NCBI GenBank assembly: GCA_026770025.1
Contig: JAMXDE010000049.1
Span: 310,001-374,000 of the forward strand
DNA from: Craspedostauros australis
Taxonomy: Eukaryota > Bacillariophyta > Bacillariophyceae > Mastogloiales > Achnanthaceae
Length of the DNA stretch: 64,000 nt
Direction: 5' to 3'
This document shows, piece after piece, positions 27,592-38,076 of the stretch. A model generated the notes under the pieces. It had not been told where the DNA came from, did not search any database, and saw only the letters and a list, made by a program, of their open reading frames with translations. Position 1 is the first letter of the stretch, and every line of letters begins with the position of its first letter. A program made the position numbers and the translations under genes.

Positions 27592-30165
27592 ATGGCACCA
27601 AAGCATCGTGCAAAGGCACCATCCAAGTCGAAGTCCAAGTCGAAGTCAAAGCCTCTCCCTCCGCAACGAACTGCCGGGCCATCCACCAACATGGCCACGG
27701 ACGCGAACACCGAGACCATGACGGCGCGACACGTCGTCAGAAGCAACAACCGGCGACTGGGCATGGTTCTGTGGTGCACGTTGATATGCGGTATCGCGCA
27801 ATTCTCCACCCTCGTATTCACACAGGCAGGCGCTGACTACTGGTGGATGCCATGGCGAGCTCCTGCAACTGGAGCTGCGACGACGACCGCCAAAGCCTCA
27901 TCTCCTGGCGTTCCCGACATGCTGCGGTTGCAATCACCCGCCAATGCTCCACTCGCTGCCGAAGATCAGGTGCCGTCGCATCATCTGCGGATGCCTGCCA
28001 CCAACCAGCAGCAGCAAATACAGAGAGATGGCAATGTCACACAGGGCACTGATGCTCACGGCCACGCACGATCTCCAAGCTCACAGAATCATGCAAAGCC
28101 AGCGCAATCGCAGGCGAACATCACAAAATCAGCCGCAGACCAACAGTTAACTCAACACGAGATCAGCAGGATCATTCGGATATTCCAAAAGGCCATGAAG
28201 GCGAAGATCTACTACCAGACGCAATCCTGGAATCTCCTCGCTGGCTCTGACCTGGACACACGCGTCGATGTGCCGAGCTGGTCTTCTTTTGCCCAGGGCG
28301 ATCAGGATCCGCAGATACACGATATGCTCCAGCAATATCCGCAGCTCGAGCGACAGAGGGAGATGGCATGGTCATCCTTCGATTCTATGCGGCAACAACA
28401 ACAAGGAAAGGCAGCCGATGGCAGAATACCATCGGATGGTGAGGATCTCGTCATCTGGGACAACGAGAAGGATATCGGCACCTATTTCGACCATCTCATA
28501 CACAACTGCGGAGACTCCTTCAATGCAACGGAGGACTCGACCTTTCAACACCGATGCTGGGATTCTGTGCTGCATCTCGCCAATGCTCCGCGTTGCACAA
28601 CGCAGCTTGATTCCACATTCGAATGCGACGGTCGTGCCGCGGATTCCATCGACACCAGCATCACGGGCACAGTGCAGCCGTCTCAGCTTCCGTCGCTGCG
28701 GCGCCACGACCCAGAACAGCTGATTCGGGATCATTTCTTGTCGAAGGAGAATTCGATCAACGTGGTCATCATCGGCGCGGGTCCGGCCGGTCTCTTCCTG
28801 GCAAACATCATGTCGTACCTGCGGCTGGTCGAAGTCCCCATGCGCATCGTGATCTTTGAGAAGCGAACGAGTCAGGTTGGGCGCAAGAAGCCCTACATTC
28901 GCAACTGGCTCACGGAGATTCCTGCCAGCTCCTTCTATCATGCCGATTCCAGAATTCTGCGCTTCTTGCAAGCGGTGCACAACGATCGTTGCGAGGACAT
29001 CGTGACTAAACCAGACAATCCCTACGCCAATCTCGATCACGCGGCAGCCCTGAAACAGTGCGAAGAGGACAAGTGGGGCAAGCACACCTCGTTGCCGATC
29101 CGCTTTCACGAGACCCTCCTCCTGATATCCAACCGTCAGCGCGGCGTCAAATTCATCTACGAGGACGTGGAATCGTACAAGGAGATGCTGGCGTCCATGC
29201 CCAACATGATCGTCTTTGATGCATCGGGACATCGCATGGATAAGCTGAATAGACCGCCGGGGCGGAACCCGATCAACGGGGAGCCCAGTCCAAACATCAA
29301 CGTGGCACAATGGAGTTCCACGCACGGCGCAGGTTACGACACCCTTCTCGGAGAGGCCAACATAGGTGGCATCGGTGAGCCCATTTACGAACTCTTGCGC
29401 AAGGAACAAGCTCGAGCCCGCGTGGCGCGCTACGAATCGGACCAGGGCGTCCTCCTGTACCCCGTCACCAAAGGCGACCACAAGCCGTTCGCCGTCCGCA
29501 TGCTCAAGATCAACGACTTTCGGCACACGAGATATGAGAACGGCTTCAACTTTCAATATCGCTCTTCCATCTCCGCGGTCATGCTTTCCCAGCACGAGTT
29601 CTGCACGCTCTGCGGCAAAGACAGACAACTTGCGGGATGCTCAAAGATCTGCAGGCTGAACTGGACATGGGATACGATCAACAAATACCGATCGGATGTC
29701 GCGCGACGCCTCAACGACGAATCTCCAGGATTTTCCACAACTGTGTCCGTCTTCACATTGACTACGCAACAGCATGACGCCATGATGTACATCACGAAAG
29801 GTGGCAGCACGCCCATGCCGTTGGAATCCTTGCCGTTGTCTGCCATGAAGTACGATCCCATCATGCGCGAGAACAATTTCTTCCAAGCGCTCAAGTTCTA
29901 CGCGAGCTATGCTGGCGGTATCGACTACCCCCTCGTCTCCGTCTTTTCCTTCGTTCCGTACATGTACGCCGATCCTCTCGTTCCGATGACAGCAGTGACA
30001 AAAGCTCGTATCGGCGATGCCCCCTTGCTGCGCGTCGGTGATTCCATGTGGACGGGAAATCCCAACTGGGCCAATGGGTTGACGCGGCATCTTTCGACGC
30101 TGCGGAGTTTTGCGAAGATGATGCATCCAATCATTGTCGCCGACGATGACGATGACGGTGTATGA
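27592..30165 (+). CDS. Membrane-anchored FAD-dependent oxidoreductase-like protein, copy 3
   Basis: 857 residues if started at the ATG at 27592 (MAPKHRAKAPSKSKSK); in-frame ATGs at 27541 and 27691 are alternatives. The Lys/Ser-rich cytosolic stub precedes a TM helix near 56-76 (LGMVLWCTLICGIAQFSTLVF). The family N-terminal domain (KIYYQTQSWNLLAGSDLDTR, APRCTTQLDSTFECDG) is intact. The FAD site is NVVIIGAGPAGLFLANIM near 391. This copy has the shortest variable loop (about 30 residues between conserved cysteines) and shows what the loop-free core looks like. The four-Cys module is C-x2-C-x8-C-x3-C followed by RLNWTWDTINKYR. The G-D motif LLRVGDSMWTGNPNWANGL is near 815. The C terminus is acidic (DDDDDGV), as in copies 1 and 2. 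I infer the same secretory-pathway role as copy 1. Confidence 0.8.
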   Translation: MAPKHRAKAPSKSKSKSKSKPLPPQRTAGPSTNMATDANTETMTARHVVRSNNRRLGMVLWCTLICGIAQFSTLVFTQAGADYWWMPWRAPATGAATTTAKASSPGVPDMLRLQSPANAPLAAEDQVPSHHLRMPATNQQQQIQRDGNVTQGTDAHGHARSPSSQNHAKPAQSQANITKSAADQQLTQHEISRIIRIFQKAMKAKIYYQTQSWNLLAGSDLDTRVDVPSWSSFAQGDQDPQIHDMLQQYPQLERQREMAWSSFDSMRQQQQGKAADGRIPSDGEDLVIWDNEKDIGTYFDHLIHNCGDSFNATEDSTFQHRCWDSVLHLANAPRCTTQLDSTFECDGRAADSIDTSITGTVQPSQLPSLRRHDPEQLIRDHFLSKENSINVVIIGAGPAGLFLANIMSYLRLVEVPMRIVIFEKRTSQVGRKKPYIRNWLTEIPASSFYHADSRILRFLQAVHNDRCEDIVTKPDNPYANLDHAAALKQCEEDKWGKHTSLPIRFHETLLLISNRQRGVKFIYEDVESYKEMLASMPNMIVFDASGHRMDKLNRPPGRNPINGEPSPNINVAQWSSTHGAGYDTLLGEANIGGIGEPIYELLRKEQARARVARYESDQGVLLYPVTKGDHKPFAVRMLKINDFRHTRYENGFNFQYRSSISAVMLSQHEFCTLCGKDRQLAGCSKICRLNWTWDTINKYRSDVARRLNDESPGFSTTVSVFTLTTQQHDAMMYITKGGSTPMPLESLPLSAMKYDPIMRENNFFQALKFYASYAGGIDYPLVSVFSFVPYMYADPLVPMTAVTKARIGDAPLLRVGDSMWTGNPNWANGLTRHLSTLRSFAKMMHPIIVADDDDDGV

Positions 30166-30428
30166 GGGGGTCAGCGGTGGCAATGTCAAAACGGGGAAAC
30201 GACATGAACCGCAATCGCAATGTGTCTATGTATTATATGTCTGTACGAGTAAAGTGATAGAGATAATAAATCGAAACTCGAAGTCTCATGCGACTCGTTG
30301 TGGTGGATGGTATGCAGAGCAACACGCAAGCTGAAAAGGAAATGTCCACAACGTTGTAATGCAGATACTGGTTTCCATTCTGTTTATATGCATAGGGCCT
30401 GCTAGTACGAGCACCGACATACCCAATG

Positions 30429-33103
30429 TTAATCAAACCACCGGGCACCGGAGCTTTTCTTCGGTTCCGGAGTGGATGCCTGCATGTCGGTAGCATTCGT
30501 CGTAGTATCAGTTGCTGCGGTTGCCGCCTTTTTGCCTTTCTTCTTTGGCGATTTGGAACGACGAGGACGATGAGCCTCTTCATCGTCCGTGACAGTTTGG
30601 GTGACGGCGGCTTTTGGCTTCTTCTGCGGGGTCTCGTCGTTGGACTTCGTCCCTTCCAGACGCTGCTTGCGTTTCCGCTCACGCTGTCGCGCACCGCGGC
30701 TCTTCTTGGCGTTGTTGTCATCGTCGGTCGCCGCGTTCTGTTTGACCTGCTGCTGCTCCTTCGATTTGAGTTTATTCTCGATGTGCTGTTTCTTGCTGTT
30801 GATTTGCTGAGCCACACGTCGTTTCAGCTGCTTCTCCACCTTGACACGATTTTCGACCTGTGGGAAATTCAAAGCAAGTGCGTGAGAGACGTGCTGTCGT
30901 CCAAGGGATACAGATCGCTTCGATTCCCTGCACGCGACCAACACACACACATGAACGCAAATACACACGCACAGGGAGTCAAGTAACAATAACGGCCATA
31001 CCAGTTGACACACGCAGATGCACGTACCGTGAAATCGACAATCAACCGTGACAGCACCGGGCCCGAAACCTGCGGCTGCTGCTGCTTCTTGCCCTGCTTC
31101 TTCTGGGGTCCCTTGCCACCCGCCACGTACTGCGCTGAATATGCCTTGTTGTTGTTCAATTCTCGCAAGCACGCCAAGGCATGGACGTGGTACTTGAACT
31201 CGATGAAGCCGAATCCGCGGCTGGGCTGCTCCTGCTTCGTCCGCTTCGACAGCCCGCTCACCATGTCGCGCGAAATGAAGACCGAAGGCAGGAGCTCCTT
31301 GCTGAGCTTGTCCTGGAAGGATGGGATGATCTCCTCGTTGTCGGCCTCCTTTTGCTTCACGAGATCGAGGATGTCTCTTGTGGACAGTTCGCCGGATGCC
31401 TGCCAATGCTTGACCTGATCGTCGGCCGTGACGAGGCCGCTCTTCAGAGCCTTCTTGACCGCCCTGGCACAGAGCTGCTGCAGAGCGAGCTCGTCGACGT
31501 GCTTCGCCAGGTTCTTGAAGGAGAGACGGAAGGGATTGATGAAGAACAGCGGCGACTTGAGCTTGGTGGTCTTCTCCCTGTCGGAAATCTGTCGCTTCTG
31601 CTTGTCCTTGTCGGGAAGGAACTGCCAGGAGTCGACGTCCCCACCTTCGGTGCCACCCCCAACTCTGTCCTCGGATCGCAGGTAGAGGTTGCGACGATCC
31701 GTGTTGCGCTTCTGCTGGTCCTTGTCGGAGAATGTGGAGGCGGTTTCGCGATTGACGGCGAGCGAGATCATGACTGGGCGACCTCGGATAGTGAGATCGG
31801 ACTGGTTGAGCATGGTCTTGGACTTGTCGGTGGCGTCGCCGCTGCCGGTGGACACAGTTTCGAGCACCTTCGCGGCGAAGCTCTGCTTGGCGAATTCGAT
31901 GAACGCTGTGCCCTTGTTCATCCCCGTCTGGTTGTCCTTGACGAGGAATATGGAGACGATGTGGCCGAATTTGTAAAAGAGCTGGAAGACGTCATGCCGC
32001 GTGGCGTCGAATGGGAGATTCCCAAGGAAAAGCGTGCGGTTTTCCTCCACCCCCTCATCCTTCTTGTCATCTTCATCGCTTTCATCGTCGTCGTCATCAT
32101 CGTCGTCATTGTCGCTATCGTCGCTGCCACTGTCATCTTCCATGTCTGCTTTGGACTTGGATTTTGCTTGCTCTTGGTCATCGGAATCAGACTCGTCGTC
32201 GTCTTCTTTGTCGTTGTCATCATTGTCATCATCGCTGTCGCTGCCACTGTCGTCGTCACTCCTATTCCCCTTGTCCGCTTTGCTCTGCTTGTCACTCTCT
32301 GCCTTCTTCGCCTCCTTTTGCAGCTGCGCGTTGCGTTCATGCATCTGCTTGGGCACGGACCAGCTGATCTGCAGGGTCCGCTTCTTAACCTCAATCTTGG
32401 AGGTATCCTCCACGGCTTGCTTGGCGTACTTGGGATTGGCAAAGGTGACGAAGCAGAACCCCACGTGCAGATTGGACTTGGCCATCGGCAGATGAATGTC
32501 GACGATCGGACCGTACTTGTCCTGCAGGATGGTCTGGATCTGGCGCGCGTTGGCGTAGAAGGAGAGGTTGCGCACGATGATGCGAGCATGCTTTTTGAGA
32601 TACCGCTCATCGAAGGTGCTGTGCTTGGTCGCTTCGTGATCGCTGGGTGCGAGCGGCTTGTGTCGCTGTTTCGGTTTGTCCGCATCGGTGGCAGCAGCTG
32701 GCTTGGCGTTTGGATGGGCGGACGCAGCAGCAGAAGCCGACTGCACCTTGAGCTGGAAGAGCTCGCCGTTCATGGACAGCTGCGTTTCGTTGAAGGAGCT
32801 GGCCGCCTCCGCAGCATCCTCCTCCGTCATGTACTTGACGAAGCCGTATCCCTTGCTGGTGCCATCCTGAGCGGAAGACGAGATCCACGACGACTTCTTG
32901 ATGGGTCCCACCTGGGAGAAGTGATTCTCCAGCGCATGCCGCGAGACCTGCTCCTGCGGGGTTGGGACCATCCTCACGAACACCGTGCATTTGGTCGATT
33001 TCTTCATCTTGTGGCTTCCGCTCGATGCGGGTGCTGATGCAGATGCTGATGCAGACGCCTCCCCACCTCTTCCATCAGATGGCGGTCCTCCATGTCTGGC
33101 CAT
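30429..33103 (-). CDS. RBM28/NOP4: RBM28/Nop4-like nucleolar RNA-binding protein (spliced)
   Basis: Exon 1 33103-31028, intron 30858-31027 (170 nt, GTACGT...CACAG), exon 2 30857-30429, giving about 834 residues. The junction reads LIVDFT-VENRVKVEKQL, as in RBM28 proteins. Start is the ATG at 33103 (MARHGGPP); the upstream frame begins only at TTG. Four RRM domains are seen: near 38-120 (CTVFVRM and GYGFVKYM), 172-245 (ARIIVRNLSFYANARQIQ), 353-445 (RTLFLGNLPFDATRHDVF) and about 518-686 (RGFGFIEFKYHVHALACL). An Asp/Ser/Lys-rich linker lies between RRM2 and RRM3. The tail is Lys/Arg-rich (RQRERKRKQRLEG), typical of nucleolar factors. Nop4/RBM28 is needed for 60S pre-ribosome assembly and 27S pre-rRNA processing in the nucleolus. 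Family assignment is strong from RRM number, order and C-terminal sequence. Confidence 0.88.
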
Positions 33104-34118
33104 TCTGTCACTCACGATCCGTGGAGACTGTGGTTGTCGTCTCTCTCTCTCGCTTCCCCGATCAGTTGGTGTCAAAGATGTCTTCGTCAACGCGGGCTTG
33201 CCTTCCCTGCACGGTTATGGTATGCTCAGCTGATACTTGCGAGTGCTGAGAGCTGCGAGTGCTGGGATGAGCGTCGTATGAACGTGGTATGATGATGATC
33301 CGAATGAGAAATGGAAGGATGTGGGGTTGGGCAGGTCCACCATCACGTGTCGAAACAGATTTGGTTTTGGGTTCTGTTCCTTCACTTTTTGTTGGTTTCC
33401 ACGAAATCAAGAGGGAGCTGACGTACAGACGCCGTATTTATTGTTCTGTTTGCTTCCTCGGTGGCTGACTCCCTCGACACGAAGTGGGAATTTGGTGACA
33501 CCGTTGTCAAAAGAGACGAGCACCTCTGTGGGAACTGCGGTTGGGGAAGGCAACCACAACACCAACAAGAAAGACACCAACAGACCAACACACCAACCAA
33601 CTCCAACAAAACACGTACACAACATCCACAACTTGGCAGGACTATACATACTCATACTCATACTTTGGAGAGTCTACGATTGGACTTCAGCAGAATAGAT
33701 TGCATCGAACACGCAGCGCTTCGACTCACAACCACAAGGAAGCAACAGCAGGTGAGCACCGTTTCGTCAGGACTGGATCAAGATGATTTTGTTATTGACA
33801 ACAGCGACGGTCTTGACCTCTTGTTGCATTGAGATCCTCCTGTGATGATCGCCCAGGTTGCATGGGTTTGGTTGCGCTGTTGACTTCCCAGCGCGCTGCT
33901 GTCGAGAGGTCCATGAATTTCACGAAAGGGGTCAATCAAATCGTCCAAACTGGCTTTCTGCCAACACCGCTGGTGCAAGGTGTTTGTACGCCGTCATTGG
34001 CTGGAGAATCTCTGTCCATATTGGCAGTTGCAGGCCAGTCCTCACACTCACCAGTGTATTCCCATGTTTTCCCTCTCATTGCAGCATCGAAGCGAAAGAC
34101 ATCAATATTGCTACGAAC
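33104..34118. other. Divergent intergenic region, 1 kb
   Basis: This separates the RBM28-like gene (minus) from the large ankyrin gene (plus). The ankyrin frame is open back to 33858 but without similarity to the rest, so I start it at 34119. No other gene is seen. Confidence 0.45.
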
Positions 34119-37100
34119 ATGGCAGATGTAGCTGGCGACACTGAGCTGCATCGTGCATGCAGATCGGGGGATGTAGCTAGAGTTCAAGCCTTGCTAGAGG
34201 GCGGAGCGGAGGCAGATCTGGAGGCTGTCAATGCAGCAGGCAAAAGGCCTCTTCACGATGCTTCCAGCCACGACCGTGCAGATGTGGTGGAATGTCTGCT
34301 CAACTTCTGCCGCAACAACGACAACGTCGACATTAGTCTCAATGCCACAGCAGGCTCCAGTGGCTGTACTCCTCTGCACTATGCCTGCATGCACGGTCGC
34401 CAGGACATCGCAGAGAACTTGCTTCGTTTCGGCCAAGCCAACGGCAACGAAAACATCAACGTCGCTATCCAAGACACGAGGGCTGGCTTCACGCCCCTTC
34501 ATTGTGCTTGCAAGCACGGCCACAGAGAATTGGTGGAATCTCTCCTTGATCATTGGCAACTCAACGCCGACGCCAACATTGATACCTACCTTCGCATCGA
34601 AGACAATGACGGCCATTCCTCTCTGCACCATGCCCGAGAGAATCGTCACACAAGTGTGGTGGCGGATCTGCTTCATTTCATTCCCGCCAGCGCGACGCGT
34701 GATGATATTATCACCAGAGATGAGGCCAATGGTTGCACAGCATTGCATTATGTCTGTGAACGGGGCGACGTGGCTGTTGTGCAAAACTTGCTCGACCGCC
34801 ACGTACCTAATACCATCTTCGATATCCCAAACGACGAGGGCAACACGCCACTTCATGTGGCTTGCATGGAGGGTAAACGCGATGTCGTTGAGTGTCTCCT
34901 ACGATTCAGGGAGGCAAACAACGGCAACAATAGAACCTACATCAATCTCAATGCTCGCAACGAAGAAGACTTCACGCCATTGCATTTCGCCGCCGAGTAT
35001 GGCTTCCGACAAACCGCAGCACAGCTGATCGCTCTCACTGATATTGATGTGAATGCTCAGGACATCAACGGTGACACACCGTTGCATATCACGTGTCAAA
35101 AGCACAACCCGCACGTAAACGACAACCACTTCCGCATATTCGAGATGCTTGTGCAGCGCGACGGAATCAATCTAGAGCTCGTCAACCAAAACCAAGAAAC
35201 GGTCCTACTCCTTGCGTGTAGATACCATACAACGCCCAATGAGCACGATTTTGGCAGCTTCCTCGACTTATTGGTGGCGTCAGGCGCCAATATCAATGCA
35301 AGAAATGAGGATGGGTACACAGCATTACATTTGCTTCGTGTCAGCCCGACACCTAAAGATATGTGCAGAATCCGAATTTACTTTCGTCGTGCTAGGGCGG
35401 ATCTCAACATCCAAAACATCCTTGGACAGACGGCCCTTCACCTTGCATGCGTGCATGGGAGATTGGAGGCAGTGCGCAACTTGGTCGAAGAAACGAATGC
35501 AGATGTGAATGTCCGAGATTATGAGGGCAACACCCCGTTGCACCTGCTTTGTGGGGGGCGGGGTGGCGATGATCTCATAATCTACCAATACCTTCGTGAT
35601 GCTGGGGCGGATTTCAACATCCGAAACATCCTTGGACAGACGACCCTTCACCTTGCATGCATGCATGGCAGACTTGAGGCAGTGCGTTTCTTGGTCCGAC
35701 AATTGAATGCAGATGTGAATGTCCGAGATAAACAGGGCAACACACCGTTGCACCTGCTTTGTGGGGGGCAGGGTGGTGATGATCCCAGAATCTACCGATA
35801 CCTTCGTGTTGCTGGGGCAGAGGTCAACATCCGAAACAACCTGGGACAGACGACCCTTCACCTTGCATGCATGCATGGCAGACTTAAGGCAGTGGTTATC
35901 TTGGTCCGAAAATTGAATGCAGATATGAATGTCCGAGATTATCAGGGCAACACCCCGTTGCACCTGCTTTGTATGGGGCGGGGTGGTGATCATCCCAGAA
36001 CCTACCGATACCTTCGTGATGCTGGGGTGGAGGTCAACACCCAAAACAACCTGGGACAGACGGCTCTTCACCTTGCATGCATGCATGGGAGACTCCAGGC
36101 AGTGTGTTTCTTGGTCGAAGCAACGAATGCAGATGTGAATGTCCGAGATAAACAGGGCAACACCCCGTTGCACCTGCTTTTTGGGGGGCGGGGTGGTGAT
36201 GATCCCATAATCTACCGATACCTTCGTGATGCTGGGGCGGAGGTCAACACCCAAAACAACCTGGGACAGACGACCCTTCACCTTGCATGCATGCATGGAA
36301 GACTTAAGGCAGTGGTTATCTTGGTCCGAAAATTGAATGCAGATATGAATGTCCGAGATTATCAGGGCAACACCCCGTTGCACCTGCTTTGTATGGGGCG
36401 GGGTGGTGATCATCCCAGAACCTACCGATACCTTCGTGATGCTGGGGTGGAGGTCAACACCCAAAACAACCTGGGACAGACGGCCCTTCACCTTGCATGC
36501 ATGCATGGCAGACTTGAGGCAGTGCGTTTCTTGGTCGAAGAAACGAATGCAGATGTGAATGTCCGAGATCAACAGGGCAACACCCCGTTGCACCTGCTTT
36601 TTGGGGGGCGGGGTGGTGATGATCCCATAATCTACCGATACCTTCGTGATGCTGGGGCGGAGGTCAACACCCAAAACAACCTGGGACAGACGACCCTTCA
36701 CCTTGCATGCATGCATGGAAGACTTAAGGCAGTGGTTATCTTGGTCCGACAATTGAATGCAGATGTGAATGTCCGAGATAAACAGGGCAACACACCGTTG
36801 CACCTGCTTTGTGGGGGGCGGGGTGGTGATGATCCCAGAATCTACCGATACCTTCGTGATGCTGGGGCAGAGGTCAACATCCGAAACAACCTGGGACAAA
36901 CGCCACTTCACCTTGTATGCACTCATGGGAGATTGGAGACAGTGCGTATCTTGGTTGGACAACTGGGTGCAGATGTGAACGCCAAAGACATGCAAGGCAA
37001 CGCGCCAATCCATGTCGTGTGTTGCTACGGAGACTCCAATGCCGTCCGATTCTTTGTTGAAGCAACGGATGCCAATATCAACATCCGAAATAACCTGCAG

Positions 37101-37520
37101 CAGACGCCAATGCATCTCGCATGTGCAACAGGGCAACAAGAAGTGGCAGAGTACTTGATCGATCGCCCAAATGTGGAGGCCAATGCTGGAGACGTTGATG
37201 GGGCTACCATGATCCACATGGCGTGCTTGGGAGGGTACTGGGATCTCGCTCAGTCGTTGGCCGCACGGGAGCACGTTGACATCAACGCGATCAATACGGC
37301 TGGCAACACAGCTCTGCACATCCTGTGTTGTTGGGGACAGTTCAATGTCGTGCGGGATTTTGTTGAAGTTTTCGAGGCTGACATCACCATCACCAACAAC
37401 GACGGACGCACACCATTGGATTTGGCGACTTTTGGGGGACATCGGGAGGTGGTCGAATATCTCACTCCGTTTTATCAGCAGCGGCATCTTCGACAAGCGC
37501 CGCCGGGTCAGGAACAGTGA
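34119..37520 (+). CDS. Giant ankyrin-repeat protein with recent internal duplication
   Basis: 1133 residues from the ATG at 34119 (MADVAGDTELHRACRSGDV, itself the first repeat). Roughly 25-30 ankyrin repeats span the whole protein, for example GCTPLHYACMHGRQDIAENL, GNTPLHVACMEGKRDVVECL and GRTPLDLATFGGHREVVEYL near the end. No other domain is present. The middle (about 35380-36940) is built of 210-bp, 70-residue units. Each holds one canonical repeat (GQTTLHLACMHGRLKAV) and one shorter variant (GNTPLHLLCGGRGGD) ending RYLRDAG. These form a 420-bp higher-order repeat that is nearly identical between neighbours. Outer repeats are more diverged. Probably a cytosolic scaffold or recognition protein. 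The long open frame on the opposite strand is a by-product of the repeats. Confidence 0.85.
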   Translation: MADVAGDTELHRACRSGDVARVQALLEGGAEADLEAVNAAGKRPLHDASSHDRADVVECLLNFCRNNDNVDISLNATAGSSGCTPLHYACMHGRQDIAENLLRFGQANGNENINVAIQDTRAGFTPLHCACKHGHRELVESLLDHWQLNADANIDTYLRIEDNDGHSSLHHARENRHTSVVADLLHFIPASATRDDIITRDEANGCTALHYVCERGDVAVVQNLLDRHVPNTIFDIPNDEGNTPLHVACMEGKRDVVECLLRFREANNGNNRTYINLNARNEEDFTPLHFAAEYGFRQTAAQLIALTDIDVNAQDINGDTPLHITCQKHNPHVNDNHFRIFEMLVQRDGINLELVNQNQETVLLLACRYHTTPNEHDFGSFLDLLVASGANINARNEDGYTALHLLRVSPTPKDMCRIRIYFRRARADLNIQNILGQTALHLACVHGRLEAVRNLVEETNADVNVRDYEGNTPLHLLCGGRGGDDLIIYQYLRDAGADFNIRNILGQTTLHLACMHGRLEAVRFLVRQLNADVNVRDKQGNTPLHLLCGGQGGDDPRIYRYLRVAGAEVNIRNNLGQTTLHLACMHGRLKAVVILVRKLNADMNVRDYQGNTPLHLLCMGRGGDHPRTYRYLRDAGVEVNTQNNLGQTALHLACMHGRLQAVCFLVEATNADVNVRDKQGNTPLHLLFGGRGGDDPIIYRYLRDAGAEVNTQNNLGQTTLHLACMHGRLKAVVILVRKLNADMNVRDYQGNTPLHLLCMGRGGDHPRTYRYLRDAGVEVNTQNNLGQTALHLACMHGRLEAVRFLVEETNADVNVRDQQGNTPLHLLFGGRGGDDPIIYRYLRDAGAEVNTQNNLGQTTLHLACMHGRLKAVVILVRQLNADVNVRDKQGNTPLHLLCGGRGGDDPRIYRYLRDAGAEVNIRNNLGQTPLHLVCTHGRLETVRILVGQLGADVNAKDMQGNAPIHVVCCYGDSNAVRFFVEATDANINIRNNLQQTPMHLACATGQQEVAEYLIDRPNVEANAGDVDGATMIHMACLGGYWDLAQSLAAREHVDINAINTAGNTALHILCCWGQFNVVRDFVEVFEADITITNNDGRTPLDLATFGGHREVVEYLTPFYQQRHLRQAPPGQEQ
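35380..36940 (+). repeat. Tandem 210-bp units in a 420-bp higher-order array
   Basis: Aligning by eye, 35881-36300 and 36301-36720 differ at only about seven positions in 420, while flanking 210-bp units are clearly more divergent. The array keeps the ankyrin reading frame throughout. Confidence 0.9.
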
Positions 37521-38076
37521 TAGTGGGATAGGAACAGATCAAGACAACCGGAGGGACCGAGTGGCGTGGGAATAGTAGATGGGGAGCACAGACAGAGTAT
37601 GGTGTCATACTTTTCTGTCCTGGTAATAGATGCAGTTTACTTTAGTAAGTCTATGAGCCGAACATCGCAATTGTGTAATCAGAAGACACGCCGCCTTGCG
37701 GCACATCCCGCAGTTGATTGGATTGATGGGCGTTGCTCTTCCACTTGAGAGGGTCGGTCTTGTCTCGTCTCAGTAGCATGTTGGTGGCGGTATCAACGGT
37801 CGAGTTTGTTTGGCGAGCGATGTTGTGACAACGTGACAAACCGCGCCACAACAACACAGCGCTCTGAAATGTCACCACAATGATCTGCATTCACAGACAC
37901 GAGAGACTTGCGCAAGCCTCGCATCTCTCAGCCACGCTGGGCATTGGCCTCTTGCATCCATGGAAGGCAGGAAGTGACAAGTGACGAATCCTCCAACATC
38001 CGCAGCTGAAGGACCATTCATTCTGCTGCGTTCGTTGCCGCAATCGCAGTCATTCTCATCCAATCAGGCACCAACG
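37521..38076. other. Intergenic, ankyrin gene 3' flank and glycosyltransferase 5' flank
   Basis: No gene is seen. The glycosyltransferase frame extends upstream to 37981, but only from a GTG. Confidence 0.45.

Noticed and set aside
31181..33037. 618-codon plus-strand frame opposite the RBM28-like gene
   Set aside because: Antisense shadow; the minus strand has four RRM domains.
35325..37496. 723-codon open frame on the minus strand in the ankyrin repeats
   Set aside because: A chance stop-free antisense frame in one repeat unit is copied by the duplications; the translation is a shadow of the ankyrin array.
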